Source: Aphelocoma coerulescens
Lineage: Eukaryota > Chordata > Aves > Passeriformes > Corvidae
Direction: 5' to 3'
Assembly (NCBI RefSeq): GCF_041296385.1
Contig: NC_091016.1
Span: 10,947,997 to 11,011,996 of the forward strand
Length of the DNA stretch: 64,000 bases
Shown: in pieces, positions 34,316 through 48,018 of the stretch
Layout: each line of letters starts with the position of its first letter
Numbering within the stretch: the stretch's first letter is position 1
Program-made: the position numbers and the translations under genes
The notes under the pieces: model-generated
Database searches by the model: none
What the model was told of the DNA's origin: nothing
Seen by the model: only the letters and a program-made list of their open reading frames with translations

Positions 34316-34854
34316 AGCTCGAGCTACAAGGACACCCTTTCAGTTTCGCTGAGTCCACGCTGCCCACGTAGCTGTCGCTGAGCGAAGTGTGCCAGGGGAG
34401 AAGCACTTGCTGGAAGAGTCTTTCAATGCGCACGGCTTTGAAGGCAGCACCACAATGTGGGCCACGAGAAGGGGTGAGGAGGAATGTGGTGTCGTCCTGG
34501 CACCTTTCTCCTGTGTGAGCTGTCTACCGAAGCTCTTTGCTCCTTGCGAGACGGCAGCGTGCGCCGGAGTACACTCGAGCCGAGGAGCGGGCAGACAGCA
34601 TCGCCATCTGACGGGCGCTTTGCAGCTTGCCGCAGAAAGCGCTGCACTGCCGGGCACAGTGCTCCGGGCGAGAAGCAGAAGACCGTCCGCCTCCGGGGGA
34701 ACGAAGGTACGGCGTGCTCGAAAAGGCGAAGAACGAAGCCGCGGAGCGCCGGGCTCGCGTGCTCGTTGTACGGGCTGCAAGACGAGCGTGGCTGCCACTC
34801 TCCTGCCTGCTGAATTGACGTTATAGCCTTGGGAAGGAGGAAGTTCCACGGCAC
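34316..34854 (+). repeat. Right junction: diverged, then identical, partial monomer
   Basis: Monomer homology resumes at ctcgagctac (M1 position 806). It is clearly diverged to about 34,520 (for example gccacgagaaggggtgagg for gacatgaggagggctgatg) and then becomes identical to array monomers to the M22 boundary. The sudden gain of identity within one monomer suggests the homogenisation tract stops here. Confidence 0.85.
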
Positions 34855-37800
34855 TTACCTGTGCTGCTGCTGCCTATTCCTCTTGTAGCTCTCTGTGGAA
34901 GCATTTGCGCTTCCCTTCAGTCTCCGTCTTTCCGAGAACACGATGGTAGTAGCATGCAGCGGAGGAGGGAAGAACAGAGCGCACCGGTGAGTCTGGTGCC
35001 GCTTACGTGCGGAAGGCGAAGGTGCAGCCCAGCCCTGGCTTCTACTTCTCGGGCCGTTCTCCAGGAAAGCAGCTGCTGGAGGCTGCCAAGGGAGCTGCGA
35101 GAGTGAAAGCAAGGTGGGCGTCTGTCTTAGAAGAAAGGCACAGAGCCACAGTGTCATTTGCGATTTCCGAAGGCTGGTTGGAGAGGCGTGCTTTAGGAAA
35201 GCCTTCTGCTTTGACGCCTGCTCCTGGCTGAGCTCTAGTTGCAGGGACTCTGCAAGGCTGAACAACTAGGAAAGTGCCTATGTCCACGCTGTGGGATGAA
35301 GCACTATAGCTGCGGCTTCCTTTCTGGAGCAAGCAAGAATGCTCTCAGCCGACTCTGCTTGTGAACGAGCCCTTGCTGGTCTTGGGCAATTTGGTGCACT
35401 GCACACGCAAGCCCAGTGCTCTGCAGCTAAATTGTTTGCCTTAAGTGGTCTGGACTGAAGAGAAGGCCAGCGATGGCAGTGAACTTTGCTGCTTTTCCGC
35501 GTGCATGCTGCACCCACCAACGGTGCACCGTGCACGGTTTCTTTGCTCAGCTCGAGCTACAGCGACACCCTTTCGGTTTCGCTGAGTCCACGCTGCCCAT
35601 GCAGCTCTCACTCAGCGAAGTGCGCCAGGGGAGAAGCACTTGCTGGAGAAGTCTTTCAATGTGCAAGGCTTTGAAGGCAGCACCCCAATCGGGACATGAG
35701 GAGGGCTGATGAAGAACGTGGTTCTTTCTTGGCAACTTTCTCCTGTGCGAGATGTCTACCGAAGCTCTTTGCTCCTTGCGAGACGGCAGCGTGCGCCGGA
35801 GTACACTCGAGCCGAGGAGCGGGCAGACAGCATCGCCATCTGACGGGCGCTTTGCAGCTTGCCGCAGAAAGCGCTGCACTGCCGAGCACAGTGTTCCGGG
35901 CGAGAAGCAGAAGACCGTCCGCCTCCGGGGGAACGAAGGTACGGCGTGCTCGAAAAGGCGAAGAACGAAGCCGCGGAGCGCCGGGCTCGCGTGCTCGTTG
36001 TACGGGCTGCAAGACGAGCGTGGCTGCCACTCTCCTGCCTGCTGAATTGACGTTATAGCCTTGGGAAGGAGGAAGTTCCACGGCACTTACCTGTGCTGCT
36101 GCTGCCTATTCCTCTTGTAGCTCTCTGTGGAAGCATTTGCGCTTCCCTTCAGTCTCCGTCTTTCCGAGAACACGATGGTAGTAGCATGCAGCGGAGGAGG
36201 GAAGAACAGAGCGCACCGGTGAGTCTGGTGCCGCTTACGTGCGGAAGGCGAAGGTGCAGCCCAGCCCTGGCTTCTACTTCTCGGGCCGTTCTCCAGGAAA
36301 GCAGCTGCTGGAGGCTGCCAAGGGAGCTGCGAGAGTGAAAGCAAGGTGGGCGTCTGTCTTAGAAGAAAGGCACAGAGCCACAGTGTCATTTGCGATTTCC
36401 GAAGGCTGGTTGGAGAGGCGTGCTTTAGGAAAGCCTTCTGCTTTGACGCCTGCTCCTGGCTGAGCTCTAGTTGCAGGGACTCTGCAAGGCTGAACAACTA
36501 GGAAAGTGCCTATGTCCACGCTGTGGGATGAAGCACTATAGCTGCGGCTTCCTTTCTGGAGCAAGCAAGAATGCTCTCAGCCGACTCTGCTTGTGAACGA
36601 GCCCTTGCTGGTCTTGGGCAATTTGGTGCACTGCACACGCAAGCCCAGTGCTCTGCAGCTAAATTGTTTGCCTTAAGTGGTCTGGACTGAAGAGAAGGCC
36701 AGCGATGGCAGTGAACTTTGCTGCTTTTCCGCGTGCATGCTGCACCCACCAACGGTGCACCGTGCACGGTTTCTTTGCTCAGCTCGAGCTACAGCGACAG
36801 CCTTTCGGTTTCGCTGAGTCCACGCTGCCCATGCAGCTCTCACTCAGCGAAGTGCGCCAGGGGAGAAGCACTTGCTGGAGAAGTCTTTCAATGTGCAAGG
36901 CTTTGAAGGCAGCACCCCAATCGGGACATGAGGAGGGCTGATGAAGAACGTGGTTCTTTCTTGGCAACTTTCTCCTGTGCGAGATGTCTACCGAAGCTCT
37001 TTGCTCCTTGCGAGACGGCAGCGTGCGCCGGAGTACACTCGAGCCGAGGAGCGGGCAGACAGCATCGCCATCTGACGGGCGCTTTGCAGCTTGCCGCAGA
37101 AAGCGCTGCACTGCCGAGCACAGTGTTCCGGGCGAGAAGCAGAAGACCGTCCGCCTCCGGGGGAACGAAGGTACGGCGTGCTCGAAAAGGCGAAGAACGA
37201 AGCCGCGGAGCGCCGGGCTCGCGTGCTCGTTGTACGGGCTGCAAGACGAGCGTGGCTGCCACTCTCCTGCCTGCTGAATTGACGTTATAGCCTTGGGAAG
37301 GAGGAAGTTCCACGGCACTTACCTGTGCTGCTGCTGCCTATTCCTCTTGTAGCTCTCTGTGGAAGCATTTGCGCTTCCCTTCAGTCTCCGTCTTTCCGAG
37401 AACACGATGGTAGTAGCATGCAGCGGAGGAGGGAAGAACAGAGCGCACCGGTGAGTCTGGTGCCGCTTACGTGCGGAAGGCGAAGGTGCAGCCCAGCCCT
37501 GGCTTCTACTTCTCGGGCCGTTCTCCAGGAAAGCAGCTGCTGGAGGCTGCCAAGGGAGCTGCGAGAGTGAAAGCAAGGTGGGCGTCTGTCTTAGAAGAAA
37601 GGCACAGAGCCACAGTGTCATTTGCGACTTCCGAAGGCTGGTTGGAGAGGCGTGCTTTAGGAAAGCCTTCTGCTTTGACGCCTGCTCCTGGCTGAGCTCT
37701 AGTTGCAGGGACTCTGCAAGGCTGAACAACTAGGAAAGTGCCTATGTCCACGCTGTGGGATGAAGCACTATAGCTGCGGCTTCCTTTCTGGAGCAAGCAA

Positions 37801-40800
37801 GAATGCTCTCAGCCGACTCTGCTTGTGAACGAGCCCTTGCTGGTCTTGGGCAATTTGGTGCACTGCACACGCAAGCCCAGTGCTCTGCAGCTAAATTGTT
37901 TGCCTTAAGTGGTCTGGACTGAAGAGAAGGCCAGCGATGGCAGTGAACTTTGCTGCTTTTCCGCGTGCATGCTGCACCCACCAACGGTGCACCGTGCACG
38001 GTTTCTTTGCTCAGCTCGAGCTACAGCGACAGCCTTTCGGTTTCGCTGAGTCCACGCTGCCCATGCAGCTCTCACTCAGCGAAGTGCGCCAGGGGAGAAG
38101 CACTTGCTGGAGAAGTCTTTCAATGTGCAAGGCTTTGAAGGCAGCACCCCAATCGGGACATGAGGAGGGCTGATGAAGAACGTGGTTCTTTCTTGGCAAC
38201 TTTCTCCTGTGCGAGATGTCTACCGAAGCTCTTTGCTCCTTGCGAGACGGCAGCGTGCGCCGGAGTACACTCGAGCCGAGGAGCGGGCAGACAGCATCGC
38301 CATCTGACGGGCGCTTTGCAGCTTGCCGCAGAAAGCGCTGCACTGCCGAGCACAGTGTTCCGGGCGAGAAGCAGAAGACCGTCCGCCTCCGGGGGAACGA
38401 AGGTACGGCGTGCTCGAAAAGGCGAAGAACGAAGCCGCGGAGCGCCGGGCTCGCGTGCTCGTTGTACGGGCTGCAAGACGAGCGTGGCTGCCACTCTCCT
38501 GCCTGCTGAATTGACGTTATAGCCTTGGGAAGGAGGAAGTTCCACGGCACTTACCTGTGCTGCTGCTGCCTATTCCTCTTGTAGCTCTCTGTGGAAGCAT
38601 TTGCGCTTCCCTTCAGTCTCCGTCTTTCCGAGAACACGATGGTAGTAGCATGCAGCGGAGGAGGGAAGAACAGAGCGCACCGGTGAGTCTGGTGCCGCTT
38701 ACGTGCGGAAGGCGAAGGTGCAGCCCAGCCCTGGCTTCTACTTCTCGGGCCGTTCTCCAGGAAAGCAGCTGCTGGAGGCTGCCAAGGGAGCTGCGAGAGT
38801 GAAAGCAAGGTGGGCGTCTGTCTTAGAAGAAAGGCACAGAGCCACAGTGTCATTTGCGACTTCCGAAGGCTGGTTGGAGAGGCGTGCTTTAGGAAAGCCT
38901 TCTGCTTTGACGCCTGCTCCTGGCTGAGCTCTAGTTGCAGGGACTCTGCAAGGCTGAACAACTAGGAAAGTGCCTATGTCCACGCTGTGGGATGAAGCAC
39001 TATAGCTGCGGCTTCCTTTCTGGAGCAAGCAAGAATGCTCTCAGCCGACTCTGCTTGTGAACGAGCCCTTGCTGGTCTTGGGCAATTTGGTGCACTGCAC
39101 ACGCAAGCCCAGTGCTCTGCAGCTAAATTGTTTGCCTTAAGTGGTCTGGACTGAAGAGAAGGCCAGCGATGGCAGTGAACTTTGCTGCTTTTCCGCGTGC
39201 ATGCTGCACCCACCAACGGTGCACCGTGCACGGTTTCTTTGCTCAGCTCGAGCTACAGCGACACCCTTTCGGTTTCGCTGAGTCCACGCTGCCCATGCAG
39301 CTCTCACTCAGCGAAGTGCGCCAGGGGAGAAGCACTTGCTGGAGAAGTCTTTCAATGTGCAAGGCTTTGAAGGCAGCACCCCAATCGGGACATGAGGAGG
39401 GCTGATGAAGAACGTGGTTCTTTCTTGGCAACTTTCTCCTGTGCGAGATGTCTACCGAAGCTCTTTGCTCCTTGCGAGACGGCAGCGTGCGCCGGAGTAC
39501 ACTCGAGCCGAGGAGCGGGCAGACAGCATCGCCATCTGACGGGCGCTTTGCAGCTTGCCGCAGAAAGCGCTGCACTGCCGAGCACAGTGTTCCGGGCGAG
39601 AAGCAGAAGACCGTCCGCCTCCGGGGGAACGAAGGTACGGCGTGCTCGAAAAGGCGAAGAACGAAGCCGCGGAGCGCCGGGCTCGCGTGCTCGTTGTACG
39701 GGCTGCAAGACGAGCGTGGCTGCCACTCTCCTGCCTGCTGAATTGACGTTATAGCCTTGGGAAGGAGGAAGTTCCACGGCACTTACCTGTGCTGCTGCTG
39801 CCTATTCCTCTTGTAGCTCTCTGTGGAAGCATTTGCGCTTCCCTTCAGTCTCCGTCTTTCCGAGAACACGATGGTAGTAGCATGCAGCGGAGGAGGGAAG
39901 AACAGAGCGCACCGGTGAGTCTGGTGCCGCTTACGTGCGGAAGGCGAAGGTGCAGCCCAGCCCTGGCTTCTACTTCTCGGGCCGTTCTCCAGGAAAGCAG
40001 CTGCTGGAGGCTGCCAAGGGAGCTGCGAGAGTGAAAGCAAGGTGGGCGTCTGTCTTAGAAGAAAGGCACAGAGCCACAGTGTCATTTGCGACTTCCGAAG
40101 GCTGGTTGGAGAGGCGTGCTTTAGGAAAGCCTTCTGCTTTGACGCCTGCTCCTGGCTGAGCTCTAGTTGCAGGGACTCTGCAAGGCTGAACAACTAGGAA
40201 AGTGCCTATGTCCACGCTGTGGGATGAAGCACTATAGCTGCGGCTTCCTTTCTGGAGCAAGCAAGAATGCTCTCAGCCGACTCTGCTTGTGAACGAGCCC
40301 TTGCTGGTCTTGAGCAATTTGGTGCACTGCACACGCAAGCCCAGTGCTCTGCAGCTAAATTGTTTGCCTTAAGTGGTCTGGACTGAAGAGAAGGCCAGCG
40401 ATGGCAGTGAACTTTGCTGCTTTTCCGCGTGCATGCTGCACCCACCAACGGTGCACCGTGCACGGTTTCTTTGCTCAGCTCGAGCTACAGCGACAGCCTT
40501 TCGGTTTCGCTGAGTCCACGCTGCCCATGCAGCTCTCACTCAGCGAAGTGCGCCAGGGGAGAAGCACTTGCTGGAGAAGTCTTTCAATGTGCAAGGCTTT
40601 GAAGGCAGCACCCCAATCGGGACATGAGGAGGGCTGATGAAGAACGTGGTTCTTTCTTGGCAACTTTCTCCTGTGCGAGATGTCTACCGAAGCTCTTTGC
40701 TCCTTGCGAGACGGCAGCGTGCGCCGGAGTACACTCGAGCCGAGGAGCGGGCAGACAGCATCGCCATCTGACGGGCGCTTTGCAGCTTGCCGCAGAAAGC

Positions 40801-41925
40801 GCTGCACTGCCGAGCACAGTGTTCCGGGCGAGAAGCAGAAGACCGTCCGCCTCCGGGGGAACGAAGGTACGGCGTGCTCGAAAAGGCGAAGAACGAAGCC
40901 GCGGAGCGCCGGGCTCGCGTGCTCGTTGTACGGGCTGCAAGACGAGCGTGGCTGCCACTCTCCTGCCTGCTGAATTGACGTTATAGCCTTGGGAAGGAGG
41001 AAGTTCCACGGCACTTACCTGTGCTGCTGCTGCCTATTCCTCTTGTAGCTCTCTGTGGAAGCATTTGCGCTTCCCTTCAGTCTCCGTCTTTCCGAGAACA
41101 CGATGGTAGTAGCATGCAGCGGAGGAGGGAAGAACAGAGCGCACCGGTGAGTCTGGTGCCGCTTACGTGCGGAAGGCGAAGGTGCAGCCCAGCCCTGGCT
41201 TCTACTTCTCGGGCCGTTCTCCAGGAAAGCAGCTGCTGGAGGCTGCCAAGGGAGCTGCGAGAGTGAAAGCAAGGTGGGCGTCTGTCTTAGAAGAAAGGCA
41301 CAGAGCCACAGTGTCATTTGCGACTTCCGAAGGCTGGTTGGAGAGGCGTGCTTTAGGAAAGCCTTCTGCTTTGACGCCTGCTCCTGGCTGAGCTCTAGTT
41401 GCAGGGACTCTGCAAGGCTGAACAACTAGGAAAGTGCCTATGTCCACGCTGTGGGATGAAGCACTATAGCTGCGGCTTCCTTTCTGGAGCAAGCAAGAAT
41501 GCTCTCAGCCGACTCTGCTTGTGAACGAGCCCTTGCTGGTCTTGGGCAATTTGGTGCACTGCACACGCAAGCCCAGTGCTCTGCAGCTAAATTGTTTGCC
41601 TTAAGTGGTCTGGACTGAAGAGAAGGCCAGCGATGGCAGTGAACTTTGCTGCTTTTCCGCGTGCATGCTGCACCCACCAACGGTGCACCGTGCACGGTTT
41701 CTTTGCTCAGCTCGAGCTACAGCGACAGCCTTTCGGTTTCGCTGAGTCCACGCTGCCCATGCAGCTCTCACTCAGCGAAGTGCGCCAGGGGAGAAGCACT
41801 TGCTGGAGAAGTCTTTCAATGTGCAAGGCTTTGAAGGCAGCACCCCAATTGGGACATGAGGAGGGCTGATGAAGAACGTGGTTCTTTCTTGGCAACTTTC
41901 TCCTGTGCGAGATGTCTACCGAAGA
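34521..41925 (+). repeat. Macrosatellite array 2 (partial monomer plus M22-M27)
   Basis: Monomers of exactly 1,232 bp repeating the haplotype series of M16-M21 (F, G, H, I, H, H), with the same private bases at 40,313 and 41,850. The array ends by diverging in M27 exactly as M21 does. Confidence 0.95.
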
Positions 41926-42134
41926 TCTTTGCTCCTTGCCAGACTGCAGTGTGCACCAGAGTACACTCTGGCCGAGAAGGAGAAGGCAGACAGCGCCACC
42001 ATCTGACGGGCCCTATGCAGGTTATGACAGAAAGCAGACTGCCCCTGGAAGGCACTGGCAGCTACGAGTTCCCCAAGTGTCAGGGGCAAATGCTGGGCGA
42101 GCTCGTCATCCTGGCACGGTTCTCTGTGCGAGAG

Positions 42135-42455
42135 CGACTTCTCAGCGGTCCTTCTCGTGGCCCCGATTGCGCTGCTGTGTTTTCAAAGTCCTGCACACTG
42201 AAAGACTCATCCAGCAAGTGCTTCTCCCCTTCAAGTTTCGCTGAGCGAGAGCTACCATGGGTAGTGTGGACGCCGCGAAACCGAAGGGGTCTCCCGCTAG
42301 CTCGAGCTGCGGAAAAACCGTGCACAGCACACTGACAAGCGGCAAAGCACAATGGCCTCGCTCGGCTTCTCTTCTGCCCAGACAACGAAAGGCGAAGAAC
42401 GAAGCCTCAGAGCACCGGGCTTGTGCGTGCAGCATTGCAGAAAGCGCAGAGACGC
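42135..42455 (-). repeat. Inverted, diverged monomer copy (insert 2)
   Basis: Counterpart of 25,870-26,190. It forms the same imperfect inverted repeat with M27. Confidence 0.7.
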
Positions 42456-43075
42456 CTATCGGGAATTTCGGTCCTTGCGAGAGAGTCTTGTGTGCCTCGT
42501 GGTGCTTCGAGCCGAGAAAGACCGGGCAGACAGCACCGCCACAGAGGGGGCGCTTTTGCACCTTGTAAAAGGCAAGAGGACTGCTCCTGGAAGGTGGTGC
42601 GAATCCCTGTTGCCACTAGTGTCAGGAGCAAAGTGCTTGCAAGCTTATTGTCCTGGCACAGCTCTCTGCGGGAGACGTAGCCGAGAAGCTTTCCGCTTAG
42701 CTTGGGATCGCAAGAGGGACAGATTGTGCTGCTACGTAGCGCTGGGAAGGAGAGGTGCAGGGCCCAGGCGTGTTTGGGCAGAAGCAGTGCACTGGAGCGC
42801 TTGGCTGCCGACACAGCGTTCCGTGCGAGAAGCAGACCGCTGTTCGCCTCCGGGAGAATGAAGGTACGGCGTGCTCGAAAAGGCGAAGGACGAAGCCGCA
42901 GAGCACCGGGCTGGTGTGCGCGTCGTATGGGCTTGCAAGACGAAGGGTGGCTGCTGCACTCCTGCCTGCTGAATTGACGTTCTAGCATTCGGAAGGAGGA
43001 CGCTCAAGGGCACTTGCTTGTGCCGCTGCCTCTTCCTCTTCCAGCTCTAGGTGGAAGTGATTGTGCTTCTTCTCA
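42456..43075 (+). repeat. Diverged long-form monomer relative (insert 2)
   Basis: Counterpart of 26,191-26,810, including the about 210-bp segment absent from array monomers. Confidence 0.75.
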
Positions 43076-43367
43076 AGATTCTTGTGGAAACTCTTTTGTT
43101 GAACTTTGGAGTGCAAAATCCTGGGAATTGAATGTTACATTCCATCTAGAACGAAAGTTTTATTCCTCAGTTTTTGTCAGGAACAGCTAGAATGGAAAAC
43201 ACATCTTGGCTTTTTGCATTCCCTTCAGAGAATATTAACACTACGCAAATCGATGCCACGATCTATTCTGTCACCTAAATTTACTGTTTCAATCATGCAC
43301 TCATAGGCTGCTCGTCTGAAATTTTCTGTCCAGATTCATTTGACCTCACGCATCTTCTGTTTTGCAG

Positions 43368-43419
43368 TACCAACAAGTCTTGCTACAGAAAGACATGCTA
43401 GATCAGCAGCAGTGTTTAG
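43368..43419 (+). pseudogene. Exon-like block (52 nt), insert 2 copy
   Basis: Identical to 27,103-27,154, with the same acceptor and GTAGGC donor. Identity here reflects the recent duplication and is not independent evidence of constraint. Confidence 0.3.
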
Positions 43420-43805
43420 GTAGGCCTTTGGTACGGCAGTATCTGAACAGCACGCAACTCATACCTCAGCAATTCTCCCTGTGGCTCTGCTATGCGTGCT
43501 CTCGCATTTTTTCTCTCTCACTGAGCCTAAACTGTAGAACAAAAACATCCAGGAACTGCTGCCATGGGAATGCACAAAGACCAAAATCCCAGAGGTGGCC
43601 TGTACATTTCCTTTGCAGCCCCTGAACCATATCAAACGCACTGCTGGTCTGTACTTTTCTTTCCAGTGACACATCACATTCAGTCGAGCGGATACTGCAG
43701 ACAAACCGAATCACTTCCAGCTAGCGAGCTCCAATACGAAAATGTGGCCGCACAGGAAGCTTTCACTGGCCTTGCATGGTACAGTTGCAAACTTGCACTA
43801 TGACT

Positions 43806-44595
43806 GCAGTCAAATGGTACTCAGGGCTTTTACATTGCGTCTGTACACTGCACACACCCGACGGTGTTCTGTGCCTTCACTGTCAGTTTGGCTACCATCA
43901 AGTACTTTCATGTTCCCAAGGTGCCTATTTGGCACAAAGAAAAAGATACCAGCCTTGCTGGACTGCGACTTCTTCTGCCAGTCTTTCACGTACACACTTC
44001 TCACTGGGGCTATGCACCTTTCTTCTAAGCTGTGTGGAAAGTCACATTCTTTACACTCACAGATGCCAGTTTCCATCCTTAAAAGAGCCCGCAGCTCTGC
44101 CCATGCAAGCAGTCTGAGAACCGAAGCCCGCTGGCAGCATTCAGCTTTGTCTCTTTTTCAGAGCGTGTACTGCACACAGCACAGTATGCTGTGGGGGGTT
44201 TTCCTCCGTTATAAGTACAGTCATACTCTTTCTGTTCCACTAAGTCCACATCATCCATCTACCTCTCGCTCAGGGAAAGGCAGTAGGAGAGAGAAAAGCA
44301 GTTGCTGCATTGGTCTTTCCGAGTCCATGATTTTCAACAAACCGCCGCACTCTGGATGACAAGGGGGTGCAATGGGAGGGTCTGCTGTTCTTGCTCAAGC
44401 TGGCACTTTCATGAGCTAATGTTTGTGTAGGATGTTCACAAGTTAGTATCTGGACTCTGCGAGAGTGAAAGACAGCGCTGGGGAGCTCACATTGCCCTCT
44501 GAGTGTGGTGCAAATAAGAGTTTGTACCTGGAAGGGGGAGATCAGTGAAATCTTTTTGTCCTGACACGGTTGATTTGAGAGCAGTGGTGTTTTCA
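43806..44595 (+). repeat. Highly diverged monomer relative (insert 2)
   Basis: Counterpart of 27,541-28,330. Confidence 0.55.
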
Positions 44596-45236
44596 ACTTG
44601 GCTCTGCACTTTGGGTGGTTTATAGCTAGGTGAGGGGCCTTTCCTTCTTTTGCAAGTCCCCCCTGCCATGCTGGGGTTGTTCTTCTGAGTGCTGACAGCG
44701 CGCAGGTTAAAGTTAACTGCTCCTCATGGCGCCCAGCACCATTCATGTGGCAATAGTTTGTTCCTTTGCGGATCCTGGCTCTTCGAATGTCTTTTGATTT
44801 CGTCCGGAAGACACTTCCATGTGGAGACAGCAACAGGTTGATGAATGGGCACCTTTTGTGACCAATATTTACACTTGATGAAATTAGTGCATCAGGATGG
44901 TGATAGGCAACCAATGACCACTCAATTAACACTTACAATATTACTAACTTAAGCGAAACGAGGTTTTGCAAATGGCAATCTCTCCTTTGTACTGATACAG
45001 CCCTAATTTAATTTTCTTCAATGCACCAGCCTCAAGCACGGTGCTCTGCATGATTGCAAGTAAGAATTGCAAGATTGCAAGTAGGAACATTTAGTTGGAA
45101 AGGAAAGCTGATGGCACAGGTTCACATGGCGCTGTTTCTATTCTTCAAAGTGAATGTGAAACCCACTCTAACTTATTATCCAAATAGGAGAGCACCAGGG
45201 AATGCTCATACTTTAAAGGTAGCAGGGAAAAGAGCT

Positions 45237-45529
45237 CAGAAGCTTGGCTCTTGCATTCCCTCTCTAACAGTTCAACAGCTCTAGCCCAGAGAACTGCCTA
45301 CTAGGAAGAGCCATTAAATTCACATGCTCTTCTATGTGCACTTTCCTCCTCAGCTTTAAGTACCATCATAATCCTTCAGTCTCACAGAGTCAGGATGCAA
45401 ACAGAATTTTATCAGGGGCTGCTAAAGTCAGCAGGATGCAAATTTGTTCAACAGCTTGGCTTTTTCATTCCTTCTCTAACAGTTCAACAGCTATAGCCCA
45501 CAGAACTGCCCATGAGGAAAAGCCATTAA
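45237..45529 (+). repeat. Local direct duplication (insert 2)
   Basis: Counterpart of 28,972-29,264: two about 80-bp decayed copies, 212 bp apart. Confidence 0.6.
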
Positions 45530-45812
45530 TTCGCTGAGAACACCCTACATGCAGATCCAAAACTGCTTTCTTTGCCAAAGAGAGAAACTATGAGCCCATC
45601 TCAGAAGAACTGGGATCTCCTCCTCCAAAATAGAAAACATCCAGGAACTGCTCCCATCCAATGTGCCAGAACACTGTTACTGGACATTACCTGCCCTGGT
45701 GTCTAAATCAGCTGCACACCAAGGATGAGCATAGCTGCTTGTCTTGGCTTACTGCCAAGAGTTCAGAAGACCACCTTTCAGAAGTGGAAACGACATGCCA
45801 AAATTGACTTTT

Positions 45813-46028
45813 TCAGGAGACTGCCTTGAAAATAGGGCGTAGCAACTCCATACTTGTACAAATCAAGGCAGTGCTTCTACACCAAATATGCCAGGACAGA
45901 AAGTTGCTGCTGCCCTTTACCTCCACTAGGCAGCTTCTTATGTGCACCTGAAACACTGGGGCTAGGTGCTTTCCTTCCCATGGAAAAGCATTGTCATCCT
46001 CTCTGAGGAACTGGCGTGCTACCGCCAA
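45813..46028 (-). repeat. Minor inverted-repeat family, minus-strand copy (insert 2)
   Basis: Counterpart of 29,548-29,763; its plus-strand partner is at about 47,770-47,855. Confidence 0.55.
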
Positions 46029-46204
46029 TATTGAATATATCTAAGAATTGCTCCTACACAAGAGGTGCCAGGAGAGAAATGTCTCAGTTGAGTTTACTTC
46101 CCCATGGGACCTTATCATCTGCTCCACCAACACTGGGATTCAGACCTTTGCATTCCAAGGAAAGGCATTATGAGTCACTTGGCCTTGCGTTGCCTTCAGT
46201 ACCA

Positions 46205-46785
46205 TTGCCTGGTTTTTCCTAGCCTACCCTTGCTTTGCCTTCCTTGGCTACGTCTCTCTTGCCTATGTCTCCCTTGCCCTGCCCTGCCCTGCCTATGATT
46301 TCCTTGCTTTGCCCTGCCTTGCCTTTTCTTCCATGCAGGCAAGGCAATGCAGTCAAAGCAAGTTTAGGCAATTCTAGTCAAGTCAAGGGAAAGTTAGGGA
46401 AAGCAAAGCAAGAGCAGTGAGCAGGCAGCAAAGTAGGGCCAATGAGTGCGAGGCAAGAGAAGGCCCAGAAGTTGTAGTTCGGAAGGCAGGGCATAGGAAG
46501 GTAAGTCCAGTGATGCAGAGGGCAGGCAAAGACAAGAAAGGCTAGGCAAGGAAAGGCCAGCCAAGAAAGGGGTAGGCAAATAAAAACAGGGAATGCTTAC
46601 ACAAAGCAATGTGAAGCAAGGAACAGCTAGGCAAGTCAAGGCAAGAACACAGAAAGGTCAGTGGAGTAAGGCAAGCAAGGGAGAGACAGGAGAAGCAAGT
46701 TAAATCAAAGGAGAGGAAGACAAGACATGGAAGGCCAGGGAAGGAGGCAGTAGGCAGGGGCTGGTTATGAAAGGCAGTGCAAGGC
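46205..46785. repeat. CCTTG/GCAAG low-complexity tract with strand switch (insert 2)
   Basis: Counterpart of 29,940-30,520. The hairpin at the switch point is at 46,315-46,346. Confidence 0.8.
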
Positions 46786-47109
46786 TGTTGCTGTTGAGAC
46801 GGTCACGACACACATACACTCTCTGCCCCGAGCAATGGCAAAAAACCACTTGTATTATTTATGCATCTTCTCTTATGCACTTTTTTAGCTACATGTGCAT
46901 GGACTATTATTTTGCTATAATACAATACTATTGGTTGTCTATAGTGTACACACATTCTTTGCTAAACATCAGCCAGTATCGTCCCTTTTGCAGCTGTTAC
47001 AACTTCTTTCTGTTGTTTATCTTCTTGCTTCTGCAATTCTCACGGGTACAAAATGATTGTATCAACGGAAATGTCTGTGAGGCCTTCAGACCAGCTGTTG
47101 GTTCCCACA
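46786..47109 (-). mobile_element. Solo LTR-like element (insert 2)
   Basis: Counterpart of 30,521-30,844 at the same place in the GCAAG tract, so it was inserted before the 16-kb duplication. Confidence 0.55.
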
Positions 47110-47610
47110 AAAGGCAAAGGAGTGGTAGACAAAAGAAGGCCAGGAATCTGTAGGCAAAGCAGGGATTGGGAGGGGTAGGCAAAGGAAAGCAAGGCCATGT
47201 TGGAAAGGGGCACAAATGTCAAGAAGGGCAAGGGTTATGCAAGGCAGTGCAAGGCAAGGGAAGGGTAGGCAGGCCAAGGCAAGACAAGAGCATGGAGGGG
47301 TGGTGCAGAAAAGGTGATGATCGGATGGATAGGCCAGTCAAAGGTGGGTAGGTGTGGGTAGACTAGGCGAGGGAAAGAGGGGTAGCAGGGCAAGGCAAGT
47401 GTTGGCTTTGCAAAGCAAGGCAAGAGAGACTTAGGCAAGGCCAAGAGAGTCATAGGAGAAGCAGGCAAGACAAGACCAGGAAACAAGGGGTAAGAAAGTC
47501 AAGGTGGGAGATTGGTGAACAAGGCCATGCAATGGAGACATAGGAAGGGCAAGGAAGGTACACAGAGGTGTCTGTAAGGCAATGCAAGGCTGGGCTCTGC
47601 ATGGCAAGGG
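47110..47610 (+). repeat. GCAAG low-complexity tract, right part (insert 2)
   Basis: Counterpart of 30,845-31,345. Confidence 0.8.
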
Positions 47611-48018
47611 ATGATCAGGTATGGCAATGCCTTCATGTACCCCACTGTTTCAGGAGAATATGAGAGGTGGCCCAGGGGTGGTCAAAGCCAGCAAGACCCA
47701 TCTGTCCTGGCAGCTTTCCTCCGGGAGTAATCCTTGGTTGTATTGGATATGGGACATGCAATCACCATTTTAGCCATAGACTCCTGGACAAGAATGAAAG
47801 TTCTTTTCCCTGGGAAGGAAAACACGTAGACCCACTGTTTCAGGTGCAGATGAAAGACAGAACAAGGAAGGACAAGGCACTCGAAGAAGGCCTTCTTTCT
47901 GGACGCGTCCTTCTGGGTGTGCTCAAGCTGCGTGGGCTCGGCAGCACTGAAGGTGTAAGAACCTGTTTCTGGCCAGGCAGTGTGCTGCAGTGCAAGGGCT
48001 GCGCCTTACTTTGTTGAA

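Larger units (their letters stand above)
18256..34520 (+). repeat. 16,265-bp higher-order unit, copy 1 (six monomers plus insert)
   Basis: The unit holds the tail of M15, M16-M21 and insert 1. The same series follows directly at +16,265: private bases at 24,048 and 25,585 reappear at 40,313 and 41,850, and every part of the insert reappears at that offset. Comparing translated frames and the sequence by eye, the only internal difference found is c at 31,624 versus g at 47,889. A base-by-base alignment was not possible here. Confidence 0.93.
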
